A stretch of 64,000 nt of DNA from Streptomyces sp. NBC_00078 (GCF_026343335.1 NZ_JAPELX010000001.1:5642001-5706000), one strand, 5' to 3'; positions 9,968-19,232 are shown, numbered from the stretch's first letter. Made by a program: numbers and translations. Notes: generated from the letters alone by a model not told the origin.

Positions 9968-11638
9968 ATGGGGACCGAGGGGGAGAACGCCCGTGTCATC
10001 GCGGGCCGTTACCGGCTTGAGGCGAGACTCGGGCGCGGTGGCATGGGCGTGGTGTGGCGGGCGACCGACGAGCTGCTCGGCAGGCAGGTGGCGGTCAAGG
10101 AGATCCCACTCGACCTCGACGAGACGCTCTCCGCCGACCAGGCCCGGCGTCAGCGCGACCGGACGCTGCGCGAGGCCCGCGCGGTGGCCCAGTTGCGCCA
10201 CCCGCACATCATCGTCGTCCACGACGTGGTGGAACACGACGAACGCCCGTACATCGTCATGGAGTTGATCGACGGCGGCACCCTCGCCGACCGGGTCTCC
10301 GCGCGCGGGCCGGTCGACGCCGCCGAGGCCGCACGTATCGGCGTCGGACTGCTGAGCGCGCTGCGCACCGCGCACGCGGCCGGCGTCCTGCACCGCGACA
10401 TCAAACCCGCCAACGTCCTGCTGGAGGCCGGCACGGACCGGGTCGTCCTCACCGACTTCGGTATCGCCCAGGTGGCCGGGGCCACCACGCTCACCGAGAC
10501 CGGCTCCTTCGTCGGCTCGCCCGAGTACACCGCGCCGGAGCGGATGTCCGGTGCGAGGACCGGCCCCGAGTCCGACCTCTGGTCGCTGGGCGCGCTGCTG
10601 TGCACCGTCCTGAGCGGCGAATCACCGTTCCGGCGCGACTCGCTCGGCGGCATCCTGCACGCGGTCGTGGTCGACGAGATACGGCCGCCCGCGCAGGCCG
10701 CGCCGCTGCTGCCCGTCGTACTGGGCCTGCTGGAGCGTGATCCCGACCGGCGGCTGGACGCGGAGCAGGCGGAGCGGATGCTGCGCACCTACCGTGCCAC
10801 CGGCCGCACCCCGCAGCATCCGCCCGGTTACACCCCGACCCAGCGGGACGTGCCGCGCGCGCCCGCGCCCGTGTCCGTGCCGACGCCGTCACCGACGCCG
10901 GCGCTCGCGCCGTCGCCCACGGTGGAGACCAGGCGCTCCACCCGGAGCGTGCTGGTGGCCGCGCTGCTCGTCGCCGCGATGGCCGGGGCGGGGGTGTCGG
11001 CGGCGGCGCTGCTCATGAACCGGGACGGTGACGGGGACGGCACCCCGACGAGCCCCGGGCCGCATACGCCGGCGAGCGCGTCGGTCTCTCCCGGCACTTC
11101 GGCCCCTCCCGGCACTCCGGCGTCTCCCACTGCCCCGAGCACCTCATCGTCCGCCACGGTCTCCGGTGCCGGCGCCACCGCGAGTCACCGCCCCTCCGCC
11201 CCCTCCGGCTACCGCACCGCCGACGACCCCGCAGGCTTCTCCCTCGCCGTACCGGAGAACTTCACCCGCGAGCCCCAGGGTGAGCGTGTCTTCTACATGT
11301 CGCCGGGGGAGGTTTTCCGCCTCGGCATCAAGGTCGCCGACCCGGCGCCGGGCGGTCCGCTCGGCGTGATGCGGCGCGCCGCCGCCAAGGGCGCCGACAC
11401 GAACCCCGGTTACCACGACGGCCGGGTCGCCTTGACCACGCAGGCCGGACAGCCCGCCGCCCTCTGGGAGTTCACCTGGAGCGGTTTCAGTGCGGCGGAG
11501 GGGCCGCGGCACACCTACGACGTGTGCTGGGAGGAGGGCGGGCGGATGTACGACGTGTGGGTGTCGGCGCCGGTAGGAAAGGTACGGGAGGCGAAGGAGT
11601 ACTTCGACGTCGCGACCGACACGTTCATGCGTCACTGA
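9968..11638 (+). CDS. PknB-type membrane Ser/Thr protein kinase (kinase 4)
   Basis: A 556-residue kinase with GRGGMG, Lys44 in AVKEI, HRDIKPAN (Asp144) and DFG (Asp163). A Pro/Thr-rich linker is followed by one membrane helix at about 327-350 and a Ser/Thr/Pro spacer. The C-terminal extracytoplasmic domain contains GFSLAVPENF and WEFTWSGF, matching the ectodomains of its neighbours. The start is uncertain: ATG 9968 follows GGGGCGC closely, while ATGs at 9956 and 9959 are in frame. It lies 59 bp after kinase 3. All catalytic residues are present, so an active enzyme is expected; the signal sensed is unknown. Confidence 0.92.
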   Translation: MGTEGENARVIAGRYRLEARLGRGGMGVVWRATDELLGRQVAVKEIPLDLDETLSADQARRQRDRTLREARAVAQLRHPHIIVVHDVVEHDERPYIVMELIDGGTLADRVSARGPVDAAEAARIGVGLLSALRTAHAAGVLHRDIKPANVLLEAGTDRVVLTDFGIAQVAGATTLTETGSFVGSPEYTAPERMSGARTGPESDLWSLGALLCTVLSGESPFRRDSLGGILHAVVVDEIRPPAQAAPLLPVVLGLLERDPDRRLDAEQAERMLRTYRATGRTPQHPPGYTPTQRDVPRAPAPVSVPTPSPTPALAPSPTVETRRSTRSVLVAALLVAAMAGAGVSAAALLMNRDGDGDGTPTSPGPHTPASASVSPGTSAPPGTPASPTAPSTSSSATVSGAGATASHRPSAPSGYRTADDPAGFSLAVPENFTREPQGERVFYMSPGEVFRLGIKVADPAPGGPLGVMRRAAAKGADTNPGYHDGRVALTTQAGQPAALWEFTWSGFSAAEGPRHTYDVCWEEGGRMYDVWVSAPVGKVREAKEYFDVATDTFMRH

Positions 11639-11720
11639 CCGGCACCTTCGACGTCACTGAACGACACACGCCTTCGTACCGCCGTCGGGCATGCACAAAG
11701 CGGTAACAGGCGGCAGCGCG

Positions 11721-11738
11721 GGTCACGGCTGTGTGACC
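11721..11738. promoter_or_regulatory. Inverted repeat upstream of kinase 5
   Basis: GGTCAC, a 6-bp spacer, then GTGACC: a perfect 6-6-6 inverted repeat 53 bp before the kinase 5 start. It has the shape of a dimeric-regulator operator. The regulator is not identifiable from sequence alone. Confidence 0.4.
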
Positions 11739-11790
11739 GGAAAGCATTCCTTGTGGATACGGGAGCACCCGGCGCGATATGGATGGACGC

Positions 11791-13425
11791 ATGAGCAGCA
11801 ACGGGGCATCCGCCCGCGAGTCCGACGACACGACGAGCTTTGTTCTGCAACCGCCGCAGCAGGCGAGCGCGCAGGCGGCGCCCGAGCCGGCGGCGCCCAC
11901 GCGTGCGACGCCCACGCAGGTCGTCCCGTCGCAGTCCCAGCCCGCGCAGGATCCGGGTGCCGGTCGCCTCGTCGCGGGCCGGTACCGGCTGCTGGCCAAG
12001 CTCGGGCACGGCGGCATGGGCACGGTGTGGCGGGCCAAGGACGAGACCGTCGACCGCGAGGTCGCCGTCAAGGAGCCCCGCGTCCCGGACCATCTTCCCG
12101 AGCGTGAACGCGCCAACGCCTTCGAGCGAATGCGCCGCGAGGCGCGCGCCGCGGCACGCCTCGACCACCCGGCCGTCGTCAACGTCCATGACGTGGCGGT
12201 CGTGGACGGCCGGCCGTGGATCGTCATGGAGCTGGTGCACGGCCGCTCGCTCGGCGACGCCCTGCAGGAGGGCACGATGGGCGCGCGCGAGGCGGCCAGG
12301 GTCGGCCTGGAGGTGCTCGGCGCGCTGGAGGCCGCGCACGCGGCGGGCATCCTGCACCGTGACGTCAAGCCGGACAACGTGCTTCTGGGCCGCCACGACC
12401 GCGTCGTGCTGACCGACTTCGGCATCGCCCAGATCGAGGGCGAGACGAACCTGACGGACACCGGCGGTTTCGTCGGCTCGCCCGAGTACATCGCGCCCGA
12501 GCGGGTGCTGGGCCAGCGTCCCGGCCCGGCCTCCGACCTCTGGTCCCTCGGCGTCGTCCTCTACGCGGCCACGGAGGGCTTCTCACCGTTCCGCCGCAGC
12601 AACACGCCGGCCACGCTCCAGTCGGTCCTCAACGCCACGCCGGCACCGCCCGCCTCGGCGCCGGGCCCGCTGGCCGAGTTGATCATGGATCTGCTGCAGA
12701 AGGATCCGGCCACACGGCCGACCGCCACCCGGATCCGGGCCGTGCTGTCGGAGATCGCGAACCCACCGGCACCCGCGCCCACCCAGCCCGTGCAGATCGT
12801 CACGCGCGGGATCAGGCTCGGGCGCAGGGCGTGGCTCGGGGCCGGTGCGGGTGTCGTCGCGGCGGCGGTGGCGGCGTATCTCCTGATTGCCGATCCGTTC
12901 GCGGGGACGCTGCCGGACGGCTGGAAGAGGCACGACCTAGGTGCGAAGGTCGGGTCCGCCATCGGCGTGCCCGCGGCCTTCGTGAAGAGCAAACCCGCCG
13001 ATGACTCGGACGGGACGACCGCCTCCTTCAAGGACCCGAGCGGCACGGTCTGGATCACCGTCGACCGCGACATCAAGGCCGACGACAAGGGCCACGAGAT
13101 CCCGGAGTCCGCGGCGGCCAGGGCCTTCGCGGAGTGGGCGACGCTGCAGGACGGCGAGTACTCCTGGGGCATCGCCGACGACCCCGCGCCCAAGGGCGAT
13201 CCCCAGCCGAGCACCTACAAGGACCACAAGGCCGCCGAGAACACCATCGTTTACACGGCCACCGACGACCCGCAGCTGCGTGAGGCCCAAATCCGCTACT
13301 ACCGGGCGGGCAACGGCGACATGTACCGGCTGTGGATCGACTATCCGGGCCGAGGCTACTTCACCGACGAGGGCCGGGAGATCGCCAAGGAGGCCATCGC
13401 CAACTGGGACATCCACCGGCTCTGA
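11791..13425 (+). CDS. PknB-type membrane Ser/Thr protein kinase (kinase 5)
   Basis: A 544-residue kinase whose catalytic domain is preceded by about 50 Ala/Pro/Thr-rich residues. GHGGMG, Lys94 in AVKEP, HRDVKPDN (Asp191) and DFG (Asp209) are intact. One membrane helix lies at about 346-368 (GAGAGVVAAAVAAYLLIAD). The ectodomain is more diverged than in the other four and lacks the P-x-GW opening, but it keeps the same size and position. ATG 11791 was preferred to the in-frame ATG at 11779; neither has ideal spacing. It is the last gene of the kinase cluster, with its stop only 7 bp from the convergent AraC gene stop. Confidence 0.9.
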   Translation: MSSNGASARESDDTTSFVLQPPQQASAQAAPEPAAPTRATPTQVVPSQSQPAQDPGAGRLVAGRYRLLAKLGHGGMGTVWRAKDETVDREVAVKEPRVPDHLPERERANAFERMRREARAAARLDHPAVVNVHDVAVVDGRPWIVMELVHGRSLGDALQEGTMGAREAARVGLEVLGALEAAHAAGILHRDVKPDNVLLGRHDRVVLTDFGIAQIEGETNLTDTGGFVGSPEYIAPERVLGQRPGPASDLWSLGVVLYAATEGFSPFRRSNTPATLQSVLNATPAPPASAPGPLAELIMDLLQKDPATRPTATRIRAVLSEIANPPAPAPTQPVQIVTRGIRLGRRAWLGAGAGVVAAAVAAYLLIADPFAGTLPDGWKRHDLGAKVGSAIGVPAAFVKSKPADDSDGTTASFKDPSGTVWITVDRDIKADDKGHEIPESAAARAFAEWATLQDGEYSWGIADDPAPKGDPQPSTYKDHKAAENTIVYTATDDPQLREAQIRYYRAGNGDMYRLWIDYPGRGYFTDEGREIAKEAIANWDIHRL

Positions 13426-13432
13426 CCCGCCC

Positions 13433-14329
13433 TCAACCCCGAACACCCGCACGGTACTTGCCCGGCGTCACCCCGAACTCCCTGCTGAACGCGTGCGAGA
13501 GCGCGTACGGGCTGCTGTATCCCGCATCGCGGGCGACCGAGGCCAGCGGGGCGTCGGTGTCGCGCAGGAGCGTGGCCGTGCGGGTCAGCCGCCACCACGT
13601 CAGATACGCCATCGGCGGGCGGCCCACCAGCGCCGTGAACCGTCGCGCCAGCGTCGCCCGTGACACGCCCGCCTCCGCGGCCAGGCTGTCGTTGGTCCAG
13701 GGGGCGGCCGGGTCCGAGTGCAGCGCGCGCAGGGCGGCCGTGGTCACCGGGTCGCTCAGGACCGCCGGCCAGGAACCGGTGTCCGACTCCGTCGTCCAGG
13801 CGCGCACCAGATAGATCAGCAGCAGGTCGAGCAGGCTCGGCAGGGCCAGGCAGGAACCCGGGCGGCGTTCGTCGAGTTCTCGGGCCAACAGGTCAACGGC
13901 CGACCGGAGTTCGGGGTGGGCGCCCACCCGGTTGGGCAGGTGGACGACCTGCGGCAGCTCCGCCAGCAGGGGATGGACCCGGCTGTGGTCCAGGCGGTAC
14001 TTGCCGCACAGCAGCTCCACCTCGCGCCCGGCCGGATCGGCGGGTGGCCGGCACATCTCCTCGAACGGCACCGCCCTCGACGTGTCGCCGGGCGCGTCCG
14101 CGAGCACATGACCCGCCCCGTGCGGCAGCAGTACGACGTCCCCGGCACCCAGCGTCACCGGTTCGCCGTCCCCGTCGGGCCGCAGCCAGCAGCTGCCCGC
14201 GAGGACGACATGGAAGCCCGCCCCCTCGTACGGGGCGAACCGGGTGCACCAACTGCCGCCGACCCGCAGCCGGTTCGAGGAAGGCTGTCCGATGCGTACG
14301 GCGGAGATCGCGTCGCTCACCACGTCCAT
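13433..14329 (-). CDS. AraC-family transcriptional regulator with N-terminal cupin
   Basis: A 298-residue regulator. The N-terminal half is a cupin-type sensor (a GAGDVVLLPHGAGHVL box and GKYRLD), and the C-terminal ~100 residues form the two AraC helix-turn-helix units (SLAAEAGVSRATLARRF and SVARDAGYSSPYALSHAFSREFG). The ATG at 14329 was chosen because similarity to the cupin family begins there; the frame is open further upstream. It diverges from the metallo-hydrolase gene across 116 bp, a typical arrangement for a regulator controlling its neighbour. The ligand is unknown. Confidence 0.9.
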   Translation of the reverse strand: MDVVSDAISAVRIGQPSSNRLRVGGSWCTRFAPYEGAGFHVVLAGSCWLRPDGDGEPVTLGAGDVVLLPHGAGHVLADAPGDTSRAVPFEEMCRPPADPAGREVELLCGKYRLDHSRVHPLLAELPQVVHLPNRVGAHPELRSAVDLLARELDERRPGSCLALPSLLDLLLIYLVRAWTTESDTGSWPAVLSDPVTTAALRALHSDPAAPWTNDSLAAEAGVSRATLARRFTALVGRPPMAYLTWWRLTRTATLLRDTDAPLASVARDAGYSSPYALSHAFSREFGVTPGKYRAGVRG

Positions 14330-14445
14330 GGCTCCGCAGCCTACTCCGACCCGAACCGAGAGAGCGTCGCGCATGAGACGTATGCGTATCCAGAAGAGCA
14401 GATCAGGCATTGGAATGCTCAGTCGGATTTCGTACCGTCGTGGGC

Positions 14446-15351
14446 ATGGCTGACGAAACCACGCAGAGCTTCGTGATCGGTGACGTCCAGGTCCTCCGGA
14501 TCGTCGAGTGGCAGGAGCCCTACGCCCCCGCCCGAGCCCTCGTGCCGGGCGTCGCACCCGAGGTGTGGGAGGACAACCGGGAGGCGCTGGCGCCGGACCA
14601 CTGGGAGCCCGGCGGCGACCGGGCCGTCATTGCCCTGCAGGCCTGGGTGCTGCGCAGCGGCGGGCGCACCGTGCTGGTGGACACCGGGGTGGGGCACGGG
14701 CGGGAGCGGCCCGGCAATCCGCTCTTCCACCGGCAGCAGGGGTTCGGCCTCCCGGCGCGCCTGGCACGGGCCGGCGTACGGCCCGAGGACGTCGACGTCG
14801 TCGTCAACACCCACATCCACGGTGACCACGTCGGCTGGAACACCCATGACGTGGACGGCGGTTGGGTGCCCACGTTCCCCCGCGCCAGGTACCTTCTCCC
14901 GGCCGCCGACGACCACCACTTCGGCCCGGACGGCGGGTACGGCGGTGACGTACGGCCCGACGACCGCCTGATGTACGAGGACAGCATCGCGCCCGTCCAC
15001 AGGTCCGGACAGGCCGTGCTCTGGGACGGCGAGCACCGCATCGACGAGCACCTGACCCTGGAGTCCGCCCCCGGGCACACCCCGGGCTCGTCCGTCCTGC
15101 GCGTCGCCTCCGGCGGCGAACAGGCCGTCTTCGTGGGCGATCTGCTGCACAGCCCGGTCCAGATCCTGCACCCGGAGTTCAGCAGCTGCTTCTGCCTGGA
15201 GCCCGAGCGGGCGGCCGCCGAGCGCCGACGCGTCCTGGAACGGGCCGCGGAACAGGGCGAGTTGGTGATCCCCGCGCACTTCGGCGGGCCAGGGGTGGTG
15301 GAGGTGCGGCGGCAGGGGGCCTCGTTCGCCTTCGGCGGCTGGACCCTGTAG
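14446..15351 (+). CDS. Metallo-beta-lactamase-fold hydrolase
   Basis: A 301-residue MBL-fold protein. The metal-binding signature is HIHGDHVG (His123, His125, Asp127, His128), with further ligands likely in APGHTPGS, VFVGDLLH and a C-terminal IPAHFG. The overall layout resembles lactonase/quorum-quenching-type and related cytoplasmic MBL hydrolases; substrate is not assignable. No strong ribosome site precedes the ATG. It diverges from the AraC gene, which probably regulates it. Confidence 0.87.
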   Translation: MADETTQSFVIGDVQVLRIVEWQEPYAPARALVPGVAPEVWEDNREALAPDHWEPGGDRAVIALQAWVLRSGGRTVLVDTGVGHGRERPGNPLFHRQQGFGLPARLARAGVRPEDVDVVVNTHIHGDHVGWNTHDVDGGWVPTFPRARYLLPAADDHHFGPDGGYGGDVRPDDRLMYEDSIAPVHRSGQAVLWDGEHRIDEHLTLESAPGHTPGSSVLRVASGGEQAVFVGDLLHSPVQILHPEFSSCFCLEPERAAAERRRVLERAAEQGELVIPAHFGGPGVVEVRRQGASFAFGGWTL

Positions 15352-15733
15352 CCGGGCGACGACGGGGGCGCGGGGGACGCAGTACACACCCGCACCACCG
15401 TCCACGGGCGTGGGCGGTCCTCGCCGGCACCGCCCACGGCCTGGAGGACTCCCCGGCCCGGGTGGTGGGGCTGATGACCGCACCGACGAGGTCGCATGCG
15501 CGCACTGCGTGTCGGGATGCCCAAGGGCACACCGGCCGAGAAGAAGGGCACCCTGTTCAGGGAGCACATGACGGCCTCGTGATCGCGAAAAGCTGAAACC
15601 CACCTCCGCCGCACCGCCCAACGCCCTGATCAGTGCGTTCGTTGCCAGTGCCCACTGGCAGCGTGTGTGCACTGCGTGAAGCCGCGTTACCGACGGGTAC
15701 CCAAAGCCTCCGCACCGGCATACCCTGCGCCTC
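15352..15733. other. Gene-free 382-bp region with an operator-like palindrome
   Basis: No convincing gene. A 28-codon ATG frame at 15496-15582 has no ribosome site and is not called. The notable element is the perfect palindrome at 15643-15660, entered separately. Around it GTGCACTGCG-like sequence recurs, suggesting a regulatory region for the downstream dehydrogenase. Confidence 0.5.
15643..15660. promoter_or_regulatory. Perfect 8-2-8 palindrome upstream of the dehydrogenase-oxidoreductase operon
   Basis: TGCCAGTG, CC, CACTGGCA: an 18-bp element with flawless symmetry, 74 bp before the aldehyde dehydrogenase start. A TetR- or LacI-like dimeric repressor site is the obvious reading. No such regulator gene is adjacent, so the controller would act in trans. 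Confidence 0.5.
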
Positions 15734-17347
15734 ATGACGGACGCGCAAGCCCCGGCCAAGACCGGCACGAATCCCCTCGCCCCCGCTCCGGAGGGCGCCC
15801 GTACCGCCGCCGACGTGGTGACGCCCGAGCTGATCGCCCAGCTCACCAAGGGCGTGGTCGGCTCCGGCCGCACCGCCAACCACACGCCGTTCACCGGCGA
15901 GAAGCTGGCCGACCTGCCGGAGTCCACGCCCGAGGACGTGGCCAAGGCCTTCGACGCCGCCCGTGCCGCGCAGGCGGTGTGGGCGCAGACACCGGTACGG
16001 CAGCGCGCGGCCGTACTGCTCCGCTTCCACGACCTGGTGCTAGCCCGCCAGGCCGAGGTCCTCGACCTGATCCAGCTGGAGACCGGCAAGGCCAGGCTGC
16101 ACGCCCACGAGGAGGTCCTGGCCGTCGCCATCGCGGCACGCCACTACGGCCGCCGGGCCGCCGCCTATCTGAAGCCCAAGCGGCACGCGGGCGCCATGCC
16201 CACCCTCACCCGCGTCGCCGAACTGCGCCACCCGCGCGGTGTGGTCGGCCAGATCGCCCCCTGGAACTACCCCCTGGAACTGTCGGTCGGCGACGCGCTC
16301 CCGGCGTTCGTGGCGGGCAACGCGGTGGTGATGAAGCCCGACACGGAGACCTGCCTCACCGCACTGTGGGCGCGTGACCTGCTCATCGAGGCAGGGCTCC
16401 CCGCCGCCGTCTTCCAGGTCGTCCTCGGCGAGGGACCCGTCGTCGGCCCGGAGCTCGTCAAGCGCGCCGACTACGTGTCCTTCACCGGCTCCACCCGCAC
16501 CGGCCGCGAGGTCGCCCAGGGTGCCGCCGCCCGTCTGATCGGGGTCTCCCTCGAACTCGGCGGCAAGAACGCGATGCTCGTCCTGGAGGACGCCGACATA
16601 GAGAAGGCCGCCGCCGGCTCGGTGCGCGCCTGCTTCTCCTCCGCGGGCCAACTGTGCATCTCCATCGAGCGGTTGTACGTTCACGAGTCGATCGCGGACA
16701 CCTTCCTGGACCGCTTCGCCACCCGCACGAAGGCGATGCGGCTCGGTACGTCCCTCGCCTACGGCGCCGACATGGGCTCGCTGGTGGGGGAGCGCCAGCT
16801 GGAGACGGTGACCCGGCACGTGGAGGAGGCCGTGGCCAAGGGTGCGAAGGTCGTCGCGGGCGGCGTCGCCCGCCCGGACATCGGCCCGTACTTCTTCGAG
16901 CCGACGATCCTCGACGACGTGACCGAGCCGATGTCGGTCTGCACCGAGGAGACCTTCGGCCCGGTCGTCTCCATCTACCGCTTCAAGAGCGAGGACGAGG
17001 CGGTCGAGCACGCCAACTCCACGCCGTACGGCCTGAATTCCTCGGTCTGGACGAAGAGCGGCAGCCGCGGCCGCGAGGTCGCCTCCCGCCTCCGCACCGG
17101 AACCGTGAACATCAACGAGGGCTACGCACCCGCCTATGGCAGCGTCCAGTCCCCCATGGGCGGCATGAAGGACTCCGGCCTCGGCCGCCGCCACGGCTCG
17201 GAAGGCATCCTCAAGTACACGGAGGCCCAGACGGTCGCCCAGCAGCGCCTGCTGCCGATGGCCCCCTCGCTGGGCATGGACGACGAGAAGTACGCGCAGT
17301 TCATGAGCCGCAGCCTCCGGCTGATGAAGGCCCTGCGCTTCAAGTAG
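15734..17347 (+). CDS. Succinate-semialdehyde dehydrogenase (NADP-type), ALDH superfamily
   Basis: A 537-residue aldehyde dehydrogenase, predicted to oxidise succinate semialdehyde or a similar aldehyde to the acid with NAD(P)+. The general-base Glu274 is in LELGGKN and the nucleophile is Cys308 in SSAGQLCIS; cofactor-binding APWNYPLELS and FTGSTRTGR are present. The N terminus carries about 30 extra residues. It is followed after 28 bp by the GMC oxidoreductase, so the two form an operon in which one enzyme may generate the aldehyde and the other clear it. The exact substrate is inferred from family resemblance only. Confidence 0.88.
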   Translation: MTDAQAPAKTGTNPLAPAPEGARTAADVVTPELIAQLTKGVVGSGRTANHTPFTGEKLADLPESTPEDVAKAFDAARAAQAVWAQTPVRQRAAVLLRFHDLVLARQAEVLDLIQLETGKARLHAHEEVLAVAIAARHYGRRAAAYLKPKRHAGAMPTLTRVAELRHPRGVVGQIAPWNYPLELSVGDALPAFVAGNAVVMKPDTETCLTALWARDLLIEAGLPAAVFQVVLGEGPVVGPELVKRADYVSFTGSTRTGREVAQGAAARLIGVSLELGGKNAMLVLEDADIEKAAAGSVRACFSSAGQLCISIERLYVHESIADTFLDRFATRTKAMRLGTSLAYGADMGSLVGERQLETVTRHVEEAVAKGAKVVAGGVARPDIGPYFFEPTILDDVTEPMSVCTEETFGPVVSIYRFKSEDEAVEHANSTPYGLNSSVWTKSGSRGREVASRLRTGTVNINEGYAPAYGSVQSPMGGMKDSGLGRRHGSEGILKYTEAQTVAQQRLLPMAPSLGMDDEKYAQFMSRSLRLMKALRFK

Positions 17348-17375
17348 GACCATCCGTTCTCAACGAGGAGAGCAC

Positions 17376-19151
17376 GTGTCACAGGACACCTACGACTACG
17401 ACGTCATCGTCGTCGGCTCGGGCTTCGGCGGCTCCGTCACCGCCCTTCGCCTCACCGAGAAGGGCTACCGCGTAGGTGTCCTGGAAGCCGGCCGCCGGTT
17501 CACCCGCGAAACCCTCCCCCAGAACTCCTGGGACCTCAGGAACTACCTCTGGGCCCCCCGGCTCAACATGTACGGCATCCAGCGCATCCACCTGCTGGGC
17601 AACGTCATGGTCCTGGCCGGCGCCGGCGTCGGAGGCGGCTCCCTCAACTACGCCAACACCCTCTACGTGCCGCCGAAGCCGTTCTTCGACGACCCGCAGT
17701 GGCGGGACATCACGGACTGGCACGAGGAGTTGAAGCCGTACTACGACCAGGCACAGCGCATGCTCGGTGTGCGGCTCAATCCGACGATGACCCCGTCCGA
17801 CGTGCACCTGAAGGCGGCCGCCGAGCGGATGGGCGTCGGCGACACCTTCCACATGGCGCCGGTCGGTGTCTTCTTCGGAGACGGCAAGGACGCTCAGGGC
17901 ACGGCGAAGGCCCGCCCCGGCGAGCAGGTGAACGACCCCTACTTCGGCGGCGCGGGCCCGGCCCGCAACGCGTGCACCGAGTGCGGCGAGTGCATGACGG
18001 GCTGCCGTCACGGCGCGAAGAACACCCTCAACGAGAACTACCTGTACCTCGCCGAGAAGGCCGGCGCGGTGGTGCACCCGATGACCACGGTCGTGTCGGT
18101 CACGGACGACTCCCAGGGCGGCTACGCGATCGCCACCCTCCCCACGGACGAGAAGAAGAACTCCGAGGGCCGCACCTTCAAGGCCCGGCGCGTGGTGCTG
18201 GCAGCCGGCACCTACGGCACCCAGACCCTCCTGCACCGGATGAAGGCGGGCGGCCAACTCCCGTACATTTCCGGCAGGTTGGGTGAACTCACCCGCACCA
18301 ACTCCGAGGCACTGGTCGGCGCGCAGACGGACAACCGCCGGTACCGCAGGGCGACGGGCGCGGCGAAGGTCGACTTCACCCAGGGTGTCGCGATCACCTC
18401 GTCCATCCACCCCGACGAGAACACCCACATCGAGCCGGTCCGCTACGGCAAGGGCTCCAACTCGATGGGTGGCCTGTCCATCCTCCAAGTGCCGTACGCG
18501 GAGGGCTCGTCGCGGGTGCTGGCCTGGCTGCGGAACGCGGCCCGCCACCCCCTCCTCGTCCTGCGCTCCCTCTCCAATCACCACTGGTCGGAGCGGACCA
18601 TCATCGGCCTGGTGATGCAGTCGCTGGACAACTCCCTGACGACGTACCTGAAACCGGACGGAGTGGGCAAGGGCCTGCTCACCGCCCGGCAGGGCCACGG
18701 CGCCCCCAACCCCAAGCAGATCAGGGCCGCTTCGGAGGGCGCCTTGGCGATCGCCGCCGACATCAACGGCTTCGCGGGCTCGAACGTCGGCGAACTCATG
18801 GGCACCCCTCTCACCGCCCACTTCCTCGGCGGCTGCCCGATCGGCTCCTCGCGCGAGACCGGCGTGATCGACCCGTACCACCGTCTCTACGGCCACCCCG
18901 GCATCTCGGTCGTCGACGGCGCCGCGGTCTCCGCCAACCTGGGGGTGAACCCGTCCCTCACCATCACCGCCCAGGCCGAGCGCGCGATGTCGTACTGGCC
19001 CAACAAGGGCGAGGAGGACCCGCGTCCGGAGCAGGGGGCGGCGTACGAGCGCCTGAAGCCGGTGGAGCCGAACACCCCGGCCGTACCTGCGGACGCCTTC
19101 GGCGCGCTGAAGCTGCCCTTCCTGGGAATGCCGGCCATGCCGAAGAAGTAG
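17376..19151 (+). CDS. GMC-family FAD oxidoreductase, ChoD/cholesterol-oxidase-like, with a four-Cys cluster motif
   Basis: A 591-residue flavoprotein. The FAD motif is VVGSGFGG at residues 11-18 and the C-terminal GMC signature is GVNPSLTITAQAERA. A CX2CX2CX3C motif (CTECGECMTGC, Cys200, 203, 206, 210) is followed by RHGAKNTL, as in mycobacterial ChoD-type proteins; the spacing equals that of ferredoxin 4Fe-4S ligands. GTG 17376 has GAGGAG upstream. It is the second gene of the dehydrogenase operon. The substrate, a sterol or other alcohol, is unproven. Confidence 0.88.
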   Translation: MSQDTYDYDVIVVGSGFGGSVTALRLTEKGYRVGVLEAGRRFTRETLPQNSWDLRNYLWAPRLNMYGIQRIHLLGNVMVLAGAGVGGGSLNYANTLYVPPKPFFDDPQWRDITDWHEELKPYYDQAQRMLGVRLNPTMTPSDVHLKAAAERMGVGDTFHMAPVGVFFGDGKDAQGTAKARPGEQVNDPYFGGAGPARNACTECGECMTGCRHGAKNTLNENYLYLAEKAGAVVHPMTTVVSVTDDSQGGYAIATLPTDEKKNSEGRTFKARRVVLAAGTYGTQTLLHRMKAGGQLPYISGRLGELTRTNSEALVGAQTDNRRYRRATGAAKVDFTQGVAITSSIHPDENTHIEPVRYGKGSNSMGGLSILQVPYAEGSSRVLAWLRNAARHPLLVLRSLSNHHWSERTIIGLVMQSLDNSLTTYLKPDGVGKGLLTARQGHGAPNPKQIRAASEGALAIAADINGFAGSNVGELMGTPLTAHFLGGCPIGSSRETGVIDPYHRLYGHPGISVVDGAAVSANLGVNPSLTITAQAERAMSYWPNKGEEDPRPEQGAAYERLKPVEPNTPAVPADAFGALKLPFLGMPAMPKK

Positions 19152-19232
19152 CCGAAGAAACAGAAGAAACAGAAGAACCAGCCGAAGCAGCCGAAGAAGC
19201 AGAGACGCAGGACAGGCAGCAGCGAGAAGCAG

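Noticed and set aside
15496..15582. 28-codon ATG ORF before the aldehyde dehydrogenase
   Set aside because: No ribosome site, no coupling and no distinctive sequence; the adjacent palindrome explains the region better.
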